From Proales similis (Eukaryota > Rotifera > Eurotatoria > Ploima > Proalidae), in contig JAGVRJ010000006.1 of the NCBI GenBank assembly GCA_019059635.1, positions 310,001 to 374,000 of the forward strand: DNA of 64,000 nucleotides, in the 5' to 3' direction. Below the pieces are notes generated by a model. That model was not told the origin of the DNA and searched no databases. It saw only the letters and a program-made list of their open reading frames with translations. Positions 1 to 10,052 of this stretch are shown one piece after another (position 1 is the stretch's first letter; each line of letters starts with the position of its first letter). A program made the translations under genes and the position numbers.

Positions 1-2539
1 CTTCATTCCCTACTTCATTTGCCTCTTTCTAATCGGCATTCCGCTCGTCTTTCTCGAGCTCTTTGTGGGTAAGTTCTCAGAGCGTTGACATTTCCCTTCT
101 CTTTTACATACTCTAAACCTTCTAAATACTGCATTTAAATTTTCAAGGTCAATTCAGATCAACAGGTATCTCTGACTGCCTGAACAATACAGTCGATCCG
201 TTCGGTAAAACAAATTCTCAAAGGTCCTCTGACCAGCTGGACGGCCATTCCTTTATTCCGAGGTTTCACTTTCCTCTAAGCGCCGCGTTTCAAGTGAGCA
301 GATTCGAGAATTTGACAAAGGCATCGGATTGTCGATGAACATCGCCAATGGCTACGTCAATCTCTACTACAACATGATCATGGCCTATTCGCTCTACTTT
401 CTCTACTTGTCGCTCAACACCAGACTGCCCTGGGACAAGTGCAATCCGGCCTGGTCGAGTCCAAGTGAGCCTCCTCTCTGCCTTTCACTGTTCTCGCTCT
501 GGCCTTGTGACGCTCTGGCCTTGTGACACTCTGCCTGTTGAAGACTGCGTGGACGACTACAGCGCAGAGAACTTTCGCTTCGACAGCTGCGTGAGCAACT
601 CGACGCTCAAGTGCGACAACGGCCAGTGCTACAACGCGACTGCCCTGGACGGCTCTCCTGCCGTCTGCGGCCTCAACACCACTCTTCTGTAAGCGTCTTG
701 CGAACGGTCGTGTCGATGCGGGCTTCAACACTCTTGAGCAGGCAACACGTGGGCTGGTGGAATCCGACCTTTCCGAGTCAAGATTACTGGAAGTAAGCCT
801 TTTGGTTTTGCCTCGGTTCAAATCGCTTGTCAAGCTCTTGGCTTCTAAAGCAACGCCATTCTTCAGACCAGCAGCGGCATCGAAGAGTCTGGCTCGATCG
901 TATGGCAGCTGGTGATCGCCATGTTTTTCGCCTGGCTTCTTGTCTTCCTCATGGTGCTCAAAGGCATCAAGGTGGGTCTAAGAGGCCATTAGTAGACGAC
1001 AAGCGGCGCTCAATCGGCAAAAGGTTTCAGGCAAGCTCGTCTACTTCACAGCCCTCTTTCCGTACGTGGTTCTGCTCGTGCTCGGCATTCGTGGATGGAT
1101 GCTGCCCGGCGCTGAGATCGGCATCAGATTCTACTCAAATCCGGACTTTTCACGTCTGGCCAGCATCGGCGTCTGGAATGACGCTGCTTGTAAGTGGCCC
1201 CATTCCTTCTCTCTCCACTAATTCCTCCATTTACCAATTTCCCTTGCCCATTGCCGCCTCGAATAGCCCAAGTCTTTTTCAGTTTGAGGTAAATTCAATT
1301 TTTCCTCTCTTCGGCCCAAAAATCGCCTCACCTGGCGGCAACGATATTTAGCATCGCTTACGGCGGCCTCACTTCGCTCGCTTCGTTCAACAACTTCAAC
1401 AGCAACATCATGAGGTTCTGTTCACGCGCCGTTCTCTCAATCAACACTTGAATCGAGATTCGTTCATTTTCAGAGACGCAATCATCCTGTCGGTGGCCAA
1501 CTGTCTGACGGCCATATTTGCCGGTAACTTGACCCGTCCAGTTCGACTCAGTGCAGCCTTAAGCATAAAGTCTGGCCAGGCTTCGTCATATTCGCCTACA
1601 TCGGCTACTTGTCCTTCGTGACAGGACAAGGAGTGGACCAAGTGGTGCAGCAAGGGCAGGGACTCACTTTTGTCGTCTTTCCGTATGCAGGTGGGACGAG
1701 TCATGAGCCAAGGTGAGCCAGTTCAAGCATACATTTGTGTTTTGTAGTTACCACAGTGCCTGGCGCGCCGTTCTGGTCAATCGCCTTCTTCGTCATGCTT
1801 CTCCTGCTCGGAATCGACACCATGGTCGGTTGAGTCTGACACCGTTTCGCTCGCGCCTATTTCTAACTAGTTCGCGCAGATGACGAGTGTGGAGACGGCC
1901 ATCACCAGCATACTGGACGTGTTTCCGCAACTGAGAGCCACCAACAAGCGCAAGTACACGTTCACACTGTGTCTGGTGGTTGCACACGCAGTGCCCGGCC
2001 TGTTGTTCACGCTTCAGTCTGGAACCTACTGGATCGAGCTGTTCGACGCGTACGCGGGCGGCTGGGCGGTTTTCATTGTCGGAGTGATCGAGGCAGTCTC
2101 GCTCAGCTGGTTCTATGGTATTGAGAACCTGAAGATTGACCTTGGCCTGATGCTGGGCAAGGATGTGGTCTACAGCAAATGGTTCAACTTCTGGGTGATA
2201 AGCTGGAAGTTCCTCAGCCCCTTCTTGGTCACTTTGCTGGTCATCGTGGCCATAATTAGCATGGAGCCGCTCACACTCAACGGCTACCAATATCCGCAGT
2301 GGTCGGACACAGTCGGCAAACTCTTGACCCTTTCCACTCTGTCGGGCGTCGTATTCTGGGCCGTTTACCAGATAATCAGTTTCGCCTTCGTTCAAAAGAG
2401 GCCCCTCATCCAGTTGATCAAGCCCGACTTTGAGCATTGGATGCCCAAGCTGAGCGAGAACCAGGCCAGAATGAGGCTGGAACACGGCCTAGTCCCGACT
2501 CGAATGGAAACGCCGCATGAAAACATGGTAGGCATTTGA
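1..2539 (+). CDS. SLC6-family Na+/Cl- dependent neurotransmitter/amino acid transporter, 5' truncated by window edge
   Basis: This is a multi-pass plasma-membrane symporter of the SLC6 family that couples uptake of an amino acid or transmitter to Na+ and Cl-. I read about a dozen exons. The first four are 1-68, 148-165, 224-262 and 309-464, and further exons run to a long last exon starting at 1880. Joined, they give the family hallmarks: PLVFLELFVGQF after TM2, a TM3 segment ending in YYNMIMAYSLYF, a Cys- and Asn-rich loop (544-688) for EL2, YW..(V/A)L..SSGIEESG before TM4, WNDAASQVFFSLS in TM6, and YGGLTSLASFNNFNSN. Many further hydrophobic segments follow. TM1 and the N-terminus lie outside the window. 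The substrate cannot be assigned; the sequence looks closer to glycine/proline/orphan-type invertebrate members than to monoamine carriers. Introns are about 55-80 nt. Confidence 0.93.
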
Positions 2540-2785
2540 AGACCTGCATCGAGCAAATGCTCTTATTGCCTTTCAATAGTCGTTTGAGCCGGAGGAAATG
2601 AATTTTTGAATTTTTTAACAAGACTCCCTTGTTTGTTTGATCAACTCTTGTTTGTTTTTTAGTTCACCAATAGTTTGCTGATGAACCGGCATTTTAATTA
2701 ACAAATATCAATTTCAGGCATCGATTTCATTTTATTTGTGAGAAACTTTTGACAAAGAGGCTTGAACAAATAAAAAAAAATTCTC

Positions 2786-4312
2786 TTAAGATTTGATAAT
2801 GAATTGAAGCTGATAAGAGTCACTTTTCTTTTGAGTCTTTCTTCGGCAGCAGAAAAAATAGACACAGCTGGCGGTAAAGGCAATTATGAGCAAAAAGCCT
2901 GCGATGCCAACTCCGACCCAAACCCACTGCAACAAATTGGGAGCATTAAGTATCAATGGTCTGGGCGTCTGGGGCAAGGTCTCATTTGAGTTGTTCGTTA
3001 TGAACCATGGCCACTCAGTGGTAAAGACAGCCTCAGTCTGATTGGCTTGTCCAGCTGTTGCCGAAGACTGACTCGTCTCTGTAACGATCAGAGTTGTCGA
3101 ATTGCTCAAATTTGGCTGCTCTGTGCTTGAATTCGAAACAGCAACGAGATGAGTAGTCGATTCCGAAGGGGCACTGGTGCTCGACCATTCGTGAGGATCG
3201 TCACTCGAAAAAGAATATTCATCAGTGACGGTTGTTCTGTACTCCAATGGATAAAAAGACTCTTGAATCAAGGAGAATATCTGCGTTTCTGAATATCAAC
3301 TCTTCAATGATCGGAAATGCAAATCTGGATTGTTTTTGCAAGCAATTACCTGAAACTTGTTTGAGCTGGCTGACCGAGACTGTTTCTGTGCCGAACTCAT
3401 CCAGATGACTAATAAACGCGTCGATCACTGCCTTGTCGTCTGTTGACGTTTCAATTGTGAGTTTTCAACAATCTGTCGCAAACGATGACCACCTACCTTC
3501 CGAGCCCAAAGACCGGCCCTCTAACAGTGCGTAAACGTTGTTACTTAGCTTGCGAAGGAATTCGGTGATGTTGAGTGGGCCGAGTTCGCTCACGTCCGAA
3601 ACGTTCAAGAGCTGCCAAGTCTGCTGGCAGCTGAAGCCTTCGAACAGCCGAAATTCTCAACATGACCTCCAGGAGACGAGAGGACGATTAAACTTACGAG
3701 TCGTGTTGCAACGCAATTTAAAGTAATTCTCGTCGAATGTGGTGTCGTTGAAATATATAAAATAATCCTTGTCCTTGATAACTGTGTTGATCGTCTCGTC
3801 GAACTGGCTCTCTATTCCAAGCAAGTCATTCAGCCTACAGAAAGTCAATAAGCCCAAGCAGATGCCAGTTACCTTTGAAAGTGTTGAACAACTCAGCGAC
3901 CGTCAAGGCTCCAGTGCTGCTCTTCATTTCATCCGCAGCCTCGGCCCAGAGCCGTTCCAGCTCTGCTCGATCAAGAACGTGAATGTTGCGAGTGGAAGGG
4001 ACGAGAGATGGACAAACCGTCGAGGCGCGAAATGTGCAGCTGGTTGTCTTGGTACTCGTTTCGAAAGAAGGCGGTCAAGTTGGCGAAGGCGACCTTCCTC
4101 AGGAAGAAGTCGAGCGAGTCGTCGTCATTCGTGTAGTTCTGGATGAGCTCTGACAAAGAACCCAACGTGTCATAAAAGTTGCGGCTGGTAAGATGGCAGC
4201 CGCCGGTGAACAGAATCTCTCTGACAACCACCTGGTTGCAAACGTAAGGAAACGAGTTGTACTGCTGCGACACGGGCAGCGACAGGGCAATAAATGCGAG
4301 CACAGCCAACAT
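2786..4312 (-). CDS. type I membrane glycoprotein, orphan family, copy A
   Basis: Family not recognised. The model has about seven exons. Exon 1 starts at the Met at 4312 (MLAVLAFIALSLPVSQQ, a clear signal peptide) and runs to 4018. It is followed by introns 3963-4017 and 3835-3872 (only 38 nt), more exons near 3698-3834 and 3507-3637, and a last exon covering the stalk and membrane part. The ectodomain is mostly helical-looking with N-glycosylation sites, for example in QNYTNDDDS and NVSDVSELGP. A Ser/Thr-rich stalk with many NxS/T sites precedes one transmembrane helix (LLQWVWVGVGIAGFLLIIAF), then CCRRKTQKK and a tail ending LQFIIKS. The tandem paralog at 4977-6232 shares exon order and splice sites. 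The longer reading frame starting upstream at 4384 lacks a clean signal peptide, so 4312 is preferred. Confidence 0.75.
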
Positions 4313-4362
4313 TTTCAAACTTAATTTTTCGCTACTGATTCGCCTTGACTCGTCTGAGTGTC

Positions 4363-4410
4363 GCATTATATTGCGCGTCTTCAAATCGTCTTATCTCGAG
4401 TCGAAGATAA
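4363..4410 (-). promoter_or_regulatory. core promoter block of copy A: paired GATA motifs plus TATA-like box
   Basis: Read on the minus strand, TTATCT (4405-4410) and AGATAAG (4390-4396) form an inverted GATA pair. CAATATAATG (4364-4373) follows as a TATA-like element, about 55 nt upstream of the start codon. The same arrangement with near-identical bases sits upstream of copy B at 6268-6320. GATA factors bind WGATAR, and in several invertebrates such sites mark gut genes. That tissue assignment is inference. Confidence 0.5.
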
Positions 4411-4412
4411 AT

Positions 4413-4976
4413 GTCCTCTCGGCGGATTACTCATTTTGCCCTTTCTAGTTATCTATTTTGCTTTAAATAACGTTAACAAATCATTTCGGCCCTGCTCAGT
4501 CCTTATCGCTTTTAGACCGAGTTTCTCTTCATCTTTCTGGCTCATCCGAGAGAGTCGAGAATTAAATAGAAAGTTTTAACTTTGCTATCGCACTCAGTGT
4601 GATGGGGACCAATGTCTCAGAGGACTTGTAATCTTGTCGCAAAGATAACAAGTGAAAGCACAGCGAGAAGCAAAACAACTTAAACAGGCCATTTGTTTGA
4701 ATCGATTCTCGCGATTGTCAAGTCAGAACTCGAATCAACGCGAATGAGGCAAATTGAGATAATGGCCTTGACGCCCGCCGATCGATAAGCCGGATGATTG
4801 AGAGACACGAGTCAAGCGAGCTTGTGTTTCAGCTTTTACTTTCTTGAAATGCGATTTTAAAACCAAAGAATAGTATTGTTGACAAACAACGCGATTAATT
4901 GACTTTTTCTCTCTAAGTTCATTTTAACTAACGAGTTGCTTTAGGCTCTCACGGCCTAAAATACAAACGGCTTGTC
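4413..4976. other. intergenic spacer between the two membrane-protein paralogs
   Basis: I see no credible coding exon here. The spacer contains isolated GATA-like words (for example AAGATAAC near 4640) and AT-rich stretches. It must include the 3' UTR and poly(A) region of copy B on its right side. Confidence 0.5.
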
Positions 4977-6232
4977 TTATGGCTTCACTTTGATGGTGAA
5001 CTCGATTGAGTCAATCGGACGTTTGGCTTCTTTCTTTGGCGCCTTTTTTCGACGACATAACAGGCTTATGCAGCCGATGACGAAAAGCAGCACAAGAAAA
5101 GCGAGCGCAGCGACCATTCCGATCCAAATCCAACTAAACTGGCCGAACCAAATGGTCGGAGTCGGTCTGGAAGAAGAAAAGCCTGAAGGGGTTGATGGAC
5201 AATATCTGGGACCCCAAGTGTTAAAATGTTCTCTTAGCCAACAAGCCATCTGCGTGTCTAGGGCAGTAAAAATTCAATTGAGATAATTGGCGACTGTTGG
5301 TGACAGCGTCTTACTCAACACTTCTTTGAGTCGTCCTACTGGCACTATGCTTGTGCCGAATCGATCAAGGTCGTCCATGAACCATTCGATCACCGATCTA
5401 TCATCCGATGAAGAGTCACTACCGTACATTTCGTAAACGCTGCTGCTCAGCCTGCGAAGGAATTCGGTGATGTTGAGCGGGCCGAGTTCGCTCACGTCCG
5501 AAACGTTCAAGAGCAGCCAAGTCTGATCGCAGCTGAATCCTTGGAAGGATCAAAAATCCCGACCTAGACGCCTATCCATTTGAATGTCTATCGCCTCTAA
5601 CTTACTGCCCGTCGGACACTTAAATTTGCCGTTTAATTCTTCGAACGTCGTGTCGTTGAAGTAAATCAGCTCGTCCTTGTCCTTGATCACTGTGTTGATC
5701 GTCTCGTCGAACTGGCTCTCTATTCCAAGCAAGTCATTCAACCGACAGAAAGTCAATAAGCCCAAGCAGATGCCAGTTACCTTTGAAAGTGTTGAACAAC
5801 TGAGCAACGGTCAAGGCTCCAGTGCTGATCTTCATTTCATCCGCAGCCTCGGTCCAGAGCCGTTCCAGCTCTGCTCGATCAAGAACGTCAATGTTTCGAG
5901 TGGAAGGGGCGCGAGGTGGACAAACCGTTGAGGCGCGAAATGTGCAGCGCGTTGTCTTGGTACTCGTTTCGAAAGAAGGCGGTCAAGTTGGCGAAGGCGA
6001 CCTTCCTCAGGAAGTAGTCGAGCGAGTCGTCGTCATTCGTGTAGTTCTGGATGAGCTCTGAGAAAGCAGCCAGCGAGCCATAAATATTGGAGCTGCTCAA
6101 CTTGCAACCGCCAGTGAACAGAATCTCTCTTTCAACCAGCTTTCTGCACTTGGAACTGAACGATCCATTCTGCTGCGAGAGTGGCAGCGACAGGGCAATA
6201 AATGCGAGCACGGTCGAAATTCTCAAATTCAT
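4977..6232 (-). CDS. type I membrane glycoprotein, orphan family, copy B
   Basis: Tandem paralog of the gene at 2786-4312. It starts at the Met at 6232 with signal peptide MNLRISTVLAFIALSLPLSQQ. Exon 1 ends at a GTTTGT donor inside HISRLNG, and a 57-nt intron ends at GATCGAGCAG, exactly as in copy A. The downstream exon encoding NDLLGIESQFDETINTVIKD is nearly identical between the copies, which suggests recent duplication or gene conversion. Copy B lacks the Ser/Thr-rich stalk of copy A; a short Pro/Ser segment leads directly into the transmembrane helix (WIWIGMVAALAFLVLLFVIG). The cytoplasmic tail is basic (CRRKKAPKKEAKR) and ends IEFTIKVKP. The function is unknown, and a cell-surface role is inferred from topology only. 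Confidence 0.74.
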
Positions 6233-6267
6233 GTTTGCATCTGAATCGTCTCGGCTTTTCCGTTCAT

Positions 6268-6320
6268 CTTATTATATTGCGCCTCTCAAGCAGCTTATCT
6301 CGAGTCAGAGACGAAGATAA
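6268..6320 (-). promoter_or_regulatory. core promoter block of copy B: paired GATA motifs plus TATA-like box
   Basis: On the minus strand, TTATCT (6315-6320), AGATAAG (6294-6300) and GCGCAATATAATAAG (6267-6281) appear in the same order as upstream of copy A, about 40-90 nt before the start codon at 6232. The word GCGCAATATAAT is shared exactly by the two promoters. Confidence 0.5.
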
Positions 6321-6643
6321 ATGCTCTCTCGGCAGTTTATCGTCTCTTGTTATCTGTGCATTCTTTCGCATTTCGAATTACGACAACAAATCATCTCCCG
6401 TTCGCCTTTGTTTTTTCAGATTATCACATTAAGCCTCGAGTTCAGTTTAGACTGTGCAAGCTTCTGTCGTTTTCTTTTCAACAAGCTCAACAGGTCCCCT
6501 CTAATAGAATCGAGAGTGATGATTCGATAATTTTTATTTGGAGCTTTTCAAAAATCTGGGTTAAAAATTTGATCTTGATGACTTGTTATTCGAAATGAAA
6601 TCGCATAGCTTGCGTGGCATCAGGGAACTGTCCACTGTCTCCA

Positions 6644-7732
6644 TCATTGAATATCAGAAACATTGGTGACATGAATAGTCAAGATTTCAGAGTCGAATGT
6701 TCCTTCGCAGCCTGACCAAAAAGAAATGTAAAACTCGTATTCTCCACTCTCAAGGTCCTTCAGCTCAAAATGTTGTTGCGAGCTGCATTCTTTCTTTTTG
6801 AAAGTGGCTTCACCTTTTTTTCTGATATAGCAGCCAACGGCTTCTACATTTAACGAGAACCATTCGATTTTCTCGCTCGAGCGATATTCCGTGCTCTTGA
6901 CGGTAAAGAACGTCTCAGGCTGACCGAAAAGAGTGAAGCAGTATTTATTGACGATGGACATGGGCTCACTCCACAGTGCGCAGCCATGCTTGCTTGATAC
7001 CGACTGGAATGCGCCTCGTTCAAGGGTGAGGCAGTACTTTGTGTTTGGCTTAAAGTTCACTTCTTTTAGCTCGAGTTCAATCAAGTTCTCTTTGTACCGA
7101 AGCTTGGACTTTGGGAATGAAATTTGTTTTCCGCCTGCGGAGGTGAAGAGAATTTGCGGTCCGATAACGTTTGTTTGTGGTCCGACGGGCTCGCTCATGT
7201 TTAACAAAAGCGAGTGAGGTCGATCGTTGCACAACTGGCCAGTGCCTTCGACTCCGAGGAGACGAGGCGGCTCAGCATTGAGCACAAAGCTCAAGTTTGT
7301 GATTGCAGTACGGGATCCTTCTTTTGCAATTATAACGGCCGACTGCATCACGGTTTCCTCATGCACGGCACTCACAGTGAACTCGACACGTTTGATCTTG
7401 TTCATAACGGAGATCACTCTATCAAAGCTAGCGAATCCAACAAACGAGCTGACATATATCTCTAGGTTGCCCGATACTGAAATGGCCTCAACTTTTCCTG
7501 AAAATCTTGTTCCTGGAGCGACAGCAATGCAGGCCCCTGACGGAAGAGGTATTCGACTGTCATCATTCACGATCCATTTGCAGTAGTTAATCAACTCCGG
7601 ATCAAGACAAAGCAGCCAATCAAACCATTGTGGTTGTCCTTCCTGTCCATCAGATGAGTCATTCGATTTTTTCGCTTTTGCTGATGCTTGTGCAAAAACA
7701 CCGATGAAAAGTATAAAAAGTTCTAGTCGCAT
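6644..7732 (-). CDS. secreted protein, free copy of the giant protein's N-terminal module (copy 1)
   Basis: Single-exon gene for 362 residues. It starts with signal peptide MRLELFILFIGVFAQASA and has no transmembrane segment. It aligns over most of its length with the gene at 8284-9369 and with the middle of the N-terminal region of the giant protein at 10053-22768. Shared blocks are SGACIAVAPGTRFSGKVEA, an FAGF/FVGF block followed by a basic IRR/IKRVEFTV segment, LVLNAEPPRL with LCNDRPHSLLLNMSEPV, YCLTLERGAFQS, GCALWSEPMS, YCFTL, KIEWFS and LESGEYEFYISFW. Conserved Cys pairs fit a disulfide-bonded extracellular fold. The reading frame is open and conserved, so it looks functional. The family is unknown to me. 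A TATAAATA box lies about 40-60 nt upstream. Confidence 0.82.
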   Translation of the reverse strand: MRLELFILFIGVFAQASAKAKKSNDSSDGQEGQPQWFDWLLCLDPELINYCKWIVNDDSRIPLPSGACIAVAPGTRFSGKVEAISVSGNLEIYVSSFVGFASFDRVISVMNKIKRVEFTVSAVHEETVMQSAVIIAKEGSRTAITNLSFVLNAEPPRLLGVEGTGQLCNDRPHSLLLNMSEPVGPQTNVIGPQILFTSAGGKQISFPKSKLRYKENLIELELKEVNFKPNTKYCLTLERGAFQSVSSKHGCALWSEPMSIVNKYCFTLFGQPETFFTVKSTEYRSSEKIEWFSLNVEAVGCYIRKKGEATFKKKECSSQQHFELKDLESGEYEFYISFWSGCEGTFDSEILTIHVTNVSDIQ

Positions 7733-7815
7733 TTTTTTTCTCTTATGTATTCTCCTCTCGTTTATACTCTCTTATTTATACCCGCCATTGAAAGCCTCTT
7801 TGGAACACGACATTC

Positions 7816-8028
7816 TTACCAAATATGGAAATCTGGCGAAATAAGGAGAGAATTCGCCGAGTCACACAATGAATCGAGAATTAATTTCTTACCGCGTGCA
7901 CAATTATCATAGATAAAATATTGAGCAATATTTAAAAATCCTTTCAAAGCGAACTGACTCAAATTCTGAGCCTCACTTGGAGCTGGCAAACACCAAAGAG
8001 CCACAAACAATTTCATCGTCTGTCCCAT
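7816..8028 (-). CDS. possible small secreted peptide or leftover first exon
   Basis: A short reading frame begins MGQTMKLFVALWCLP and resembles a signal peptide, followed by about 30 residues (AQNLSQFALKGFLNIAQYF). A consensus GTAAGA donor follows ARG near 7890, and CGCCAG near 7835 could be an acceptor leading into only a few more codons. It sits between two members of the secreted-protein family but does not align with them. It may be the 5' end of a degraded gene or a real mini-gene. Function unknown. Confidence 0.3.
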   Translation of the reverse strand: MGQTMKLFVALWCLPAPSEAQNLSQFALKGFLNIAQYFIYDNCARGKKLILDSLCDSANSLLISPDFHIW

Positions 8029-8283
8029 TCTCGGGCGATTTTCTCTAACCAACTCAGCTCATCTCAATTTTATTTTTCAATTTAATTTTTTAAGTTTATA
8101 TTAAGAAAGTTTTTCAAAAAAAAAAAAGACCATAACTGACGGCCATAGCTAATTAGATGCTTTCAAAAAAAGTGACAAATTCTTTGCTAGGAACCACTCA
8201 GCAAAGGTTGATTAAATGAGTTGTGATGCGCTTGAGACTCGTATTAGGAGAGCGAGTCAGACAAGCTTATCATGGTTTCGAAC

Positions 8284-9369
8284 TTAAATGACCTCAAACA
8301 TGAAGCGGTCAGTTGCCGACAATCCACGACAGGTTGACCAAAAAGAAACGTAAAACTCGTATTCGCCGCTTTCAAGGTCATTTAGCTCAAAGCTCCTCGA
8401 TAAGCTGCAGTCTCTCACTCTGAATTCTTTGTCACCGCGCATTCTATAGTGACAGCCGAGGGTATCTGCATTCCTTGAGAACCATTCGATTTTCTCGCTC
8501 GAGCTATATTTGTTGCCGTTTTCGATCAACAAGATAAACTCAGGCACATCGGCAAGAGTGAAGCAGTATTTATTGGCGACAGACATGGGCTCGCTCCACA
8601 GTGCGCAGCCGTTCTCGTTTGAAGCCGACTGGAAGCAGCCCCGATCCAGGGTGAGGCAGTATTCGGTGTTTGACTTGAGGCTCAACTCATCCAACTTGAT
8701 TTTTACAAAGCTTTCGCTAAACTCGGCCAAGCTCGGCGAGACAAGAACTGGCTCTCCGTACGCTGAGGTGAAGCGAATGCGCGCCCAATTTTCAACTGAT
8801 GGTAGTTGCACGGGTTCACTCATGGTGAGCACTAGCGAGTGAGGTCGGTCTCTGCACAGCTGGCCAAGTCCATCGACTTGCACTAGACGAGGCGGCTCAG
8901 CATTGAGCACAAAGTTCAAGTCGAGCTCTGCGGAATAAGAGCCTTCTGTTGCGAACAATTTGGCCGATAGCTTCATGATTTCGGGCTGCACAGGCCTCAC
9001 AGTGAACTCCATGCGTCTGATCTTGTCCGTTACGTTGATTATTTTCTTAAAAAAGTCGAATCCGGCAAACTTGGTGCCGAACATGTGCATTTGGCCCGAG
9101 TCTGAGCTCGCCTCGACCTTTCCGTGAAATTTTGTTCCTGCGGCAACAGCAATGCAGGCTCCTGACATAAGTGGCGCCTGATCGTCATCACTGGTCACCC
9201 ATTCGCAGTATTCGCCTCGATTGAGTCCAGCTTGACGAGCACAAAACTCGGGACTGAGCCACACCGGTCGGCTGTCTTGACCTTGAGCAGAAGAATCGCC
9301 CAAGCTTTTGCTTTGCGCCGGTGACTGAATCACAACACCGATGACAAATAGAATCAGTAAAATTTTCAT
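8284..9369 (-). CDS. secreted protein, free copy of the giant protein's N-terminal module (copy 2)
   Basis: Single-exon gene for 361 residues, clearly paralogous to 6644-7732 along its whole length. It has signal peptide MKILLILFVIGVVIQSPAQS and then an extra Cys-containing block (LSPEFCARQAGLNRGEYCEW) that is aligned but divergent in copy 1. Shared motifs include SGACIAVAAGTKFHGKVEA, FAGFDFF, INVTDKIRRMEFTV, LCRDRPHSLVLTMSEPV, GCALWSEPMSVANKYCFTL, KIEWFSRN and LESGEYEFYVSFW. It ends in FMFEVI, matching IQFTVI at the corresponding place of the giant protein. There is no membrane anchor. An AAGATAAGA motif lies about 55 nt upstream near 9420. Function unknown; it may bind the same partner as the giant receptor. 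Confidence 0.82.
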   Translation of the reverse strand: MKILLILFVIGVVIQSPAQSKSLGDSSAQGQDSRPVWLSPEFCARQAGLNRGEYCEWVTSDDDQAPLMSGACIAVAAGTKFHGKVEASSDSGQMHMFGTKFAGFDFFKKIINVTDKIRRMEFTVRPVQPEIMKLSAKLFATEGSYSAELDLNFVLNAEPPRLVQVDGLGQLCRDRPHSLVLTMSEPVQLPSVENWARIRFTSAYGEPVLVSPSLAEFSESFVKIKLDELSLKSNTEYCLTLDRGCFQSASNENGCALWSEPMSVANKYCFTLADVPEFILLIENGNKYSSSEKIEWFSRNADTLGCHYRMRGDKEFRVRDCSLSRSFELNDLESGEYEFYVSFWSTCRGLSATDRFMFEVI

Positions 9370-10052
9370 TTTTTGTTTTTCATCTATCGTGTTGCTCTTT
9401 TATTTCTTTTACCTTGAATCTTATCTTTGAGAGAGAAATTTCGCCCAGCCAACGTAATTTTATCAAATTTTTTGCCTCGAAAGGGTTAGCCGATGTTTTC
9501 TGCTGAGTGGGCGTTAGAGAGATATGATTTGCGTTGCCACATGATCGTTCGTGTGCTCGTCTCGAATGTCGAAGAGCAATTAATTGCTGGATGAGCAATA
9601 GAGCTGATCTCTTGTGCTTTAAAAGAATACTTAAAAGAGCACTCGTTTAAGTCTAGTGCTCATCCGAGTACACTCTGGCCTATTGAAATAAACAGAAAGA
9701 AATGAGTCGATCTGGGAGTAAGCCATTCGGCTCTGAGCCAACTGATCGCATAGAGGCCGCAAGTGAACAATTAGAAAAGTGCCCAATCGACGTAAATCGA
9801 GTCAGATGTTGTTTTTGTTCTCAGAGATGCTCAAGTCGTCGAAGAGAGTGTTTCATAAGGCCGACGACAGTAGAGGAGTTGAGAGCAAAACGTGTTGTGA
9901 AATCTGACGTCAAAGCGAGCATCGAGCCATTTCTAGAGCGCAGCGTTCAAATTAGATTTGCTTAAATTTTTTATTTCAAAATTTCAAAAACTCGTCCTAT
10001 TTTAGGTCTAAATGAAGTCAAACTAAGAATTCGGCATCGGACCGGGTTTTTA
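9370..10052. other. spacer between secreted copy 2 and the giant gene, with a doubtful short reading frame
   Basis: The left part is the promoter of the 8284-9369 gene. Positions 9702-9965 (+) hold an 87-codon open frame (MSRSGSKPFGSEPTDR..., with a Cys cluster CCFCSQRC) preceded by a TTTAAAAG TATA-like word near 9618. It has no recognisable family and no obvious splice partner. It could be a small gene or chance. The right end is the 3' flank of the giant gene. Confidence 0.35.

Noticed and set aside
4977..6232. PDZ-ligand interpretation of the membrane-protein tails
   Set aside because: The terminal residues (KVKP, IIKS, KVIS) do not match PDZ class I-III C-terminal motifs, so a link with the CASK gene in the same window is not supported.
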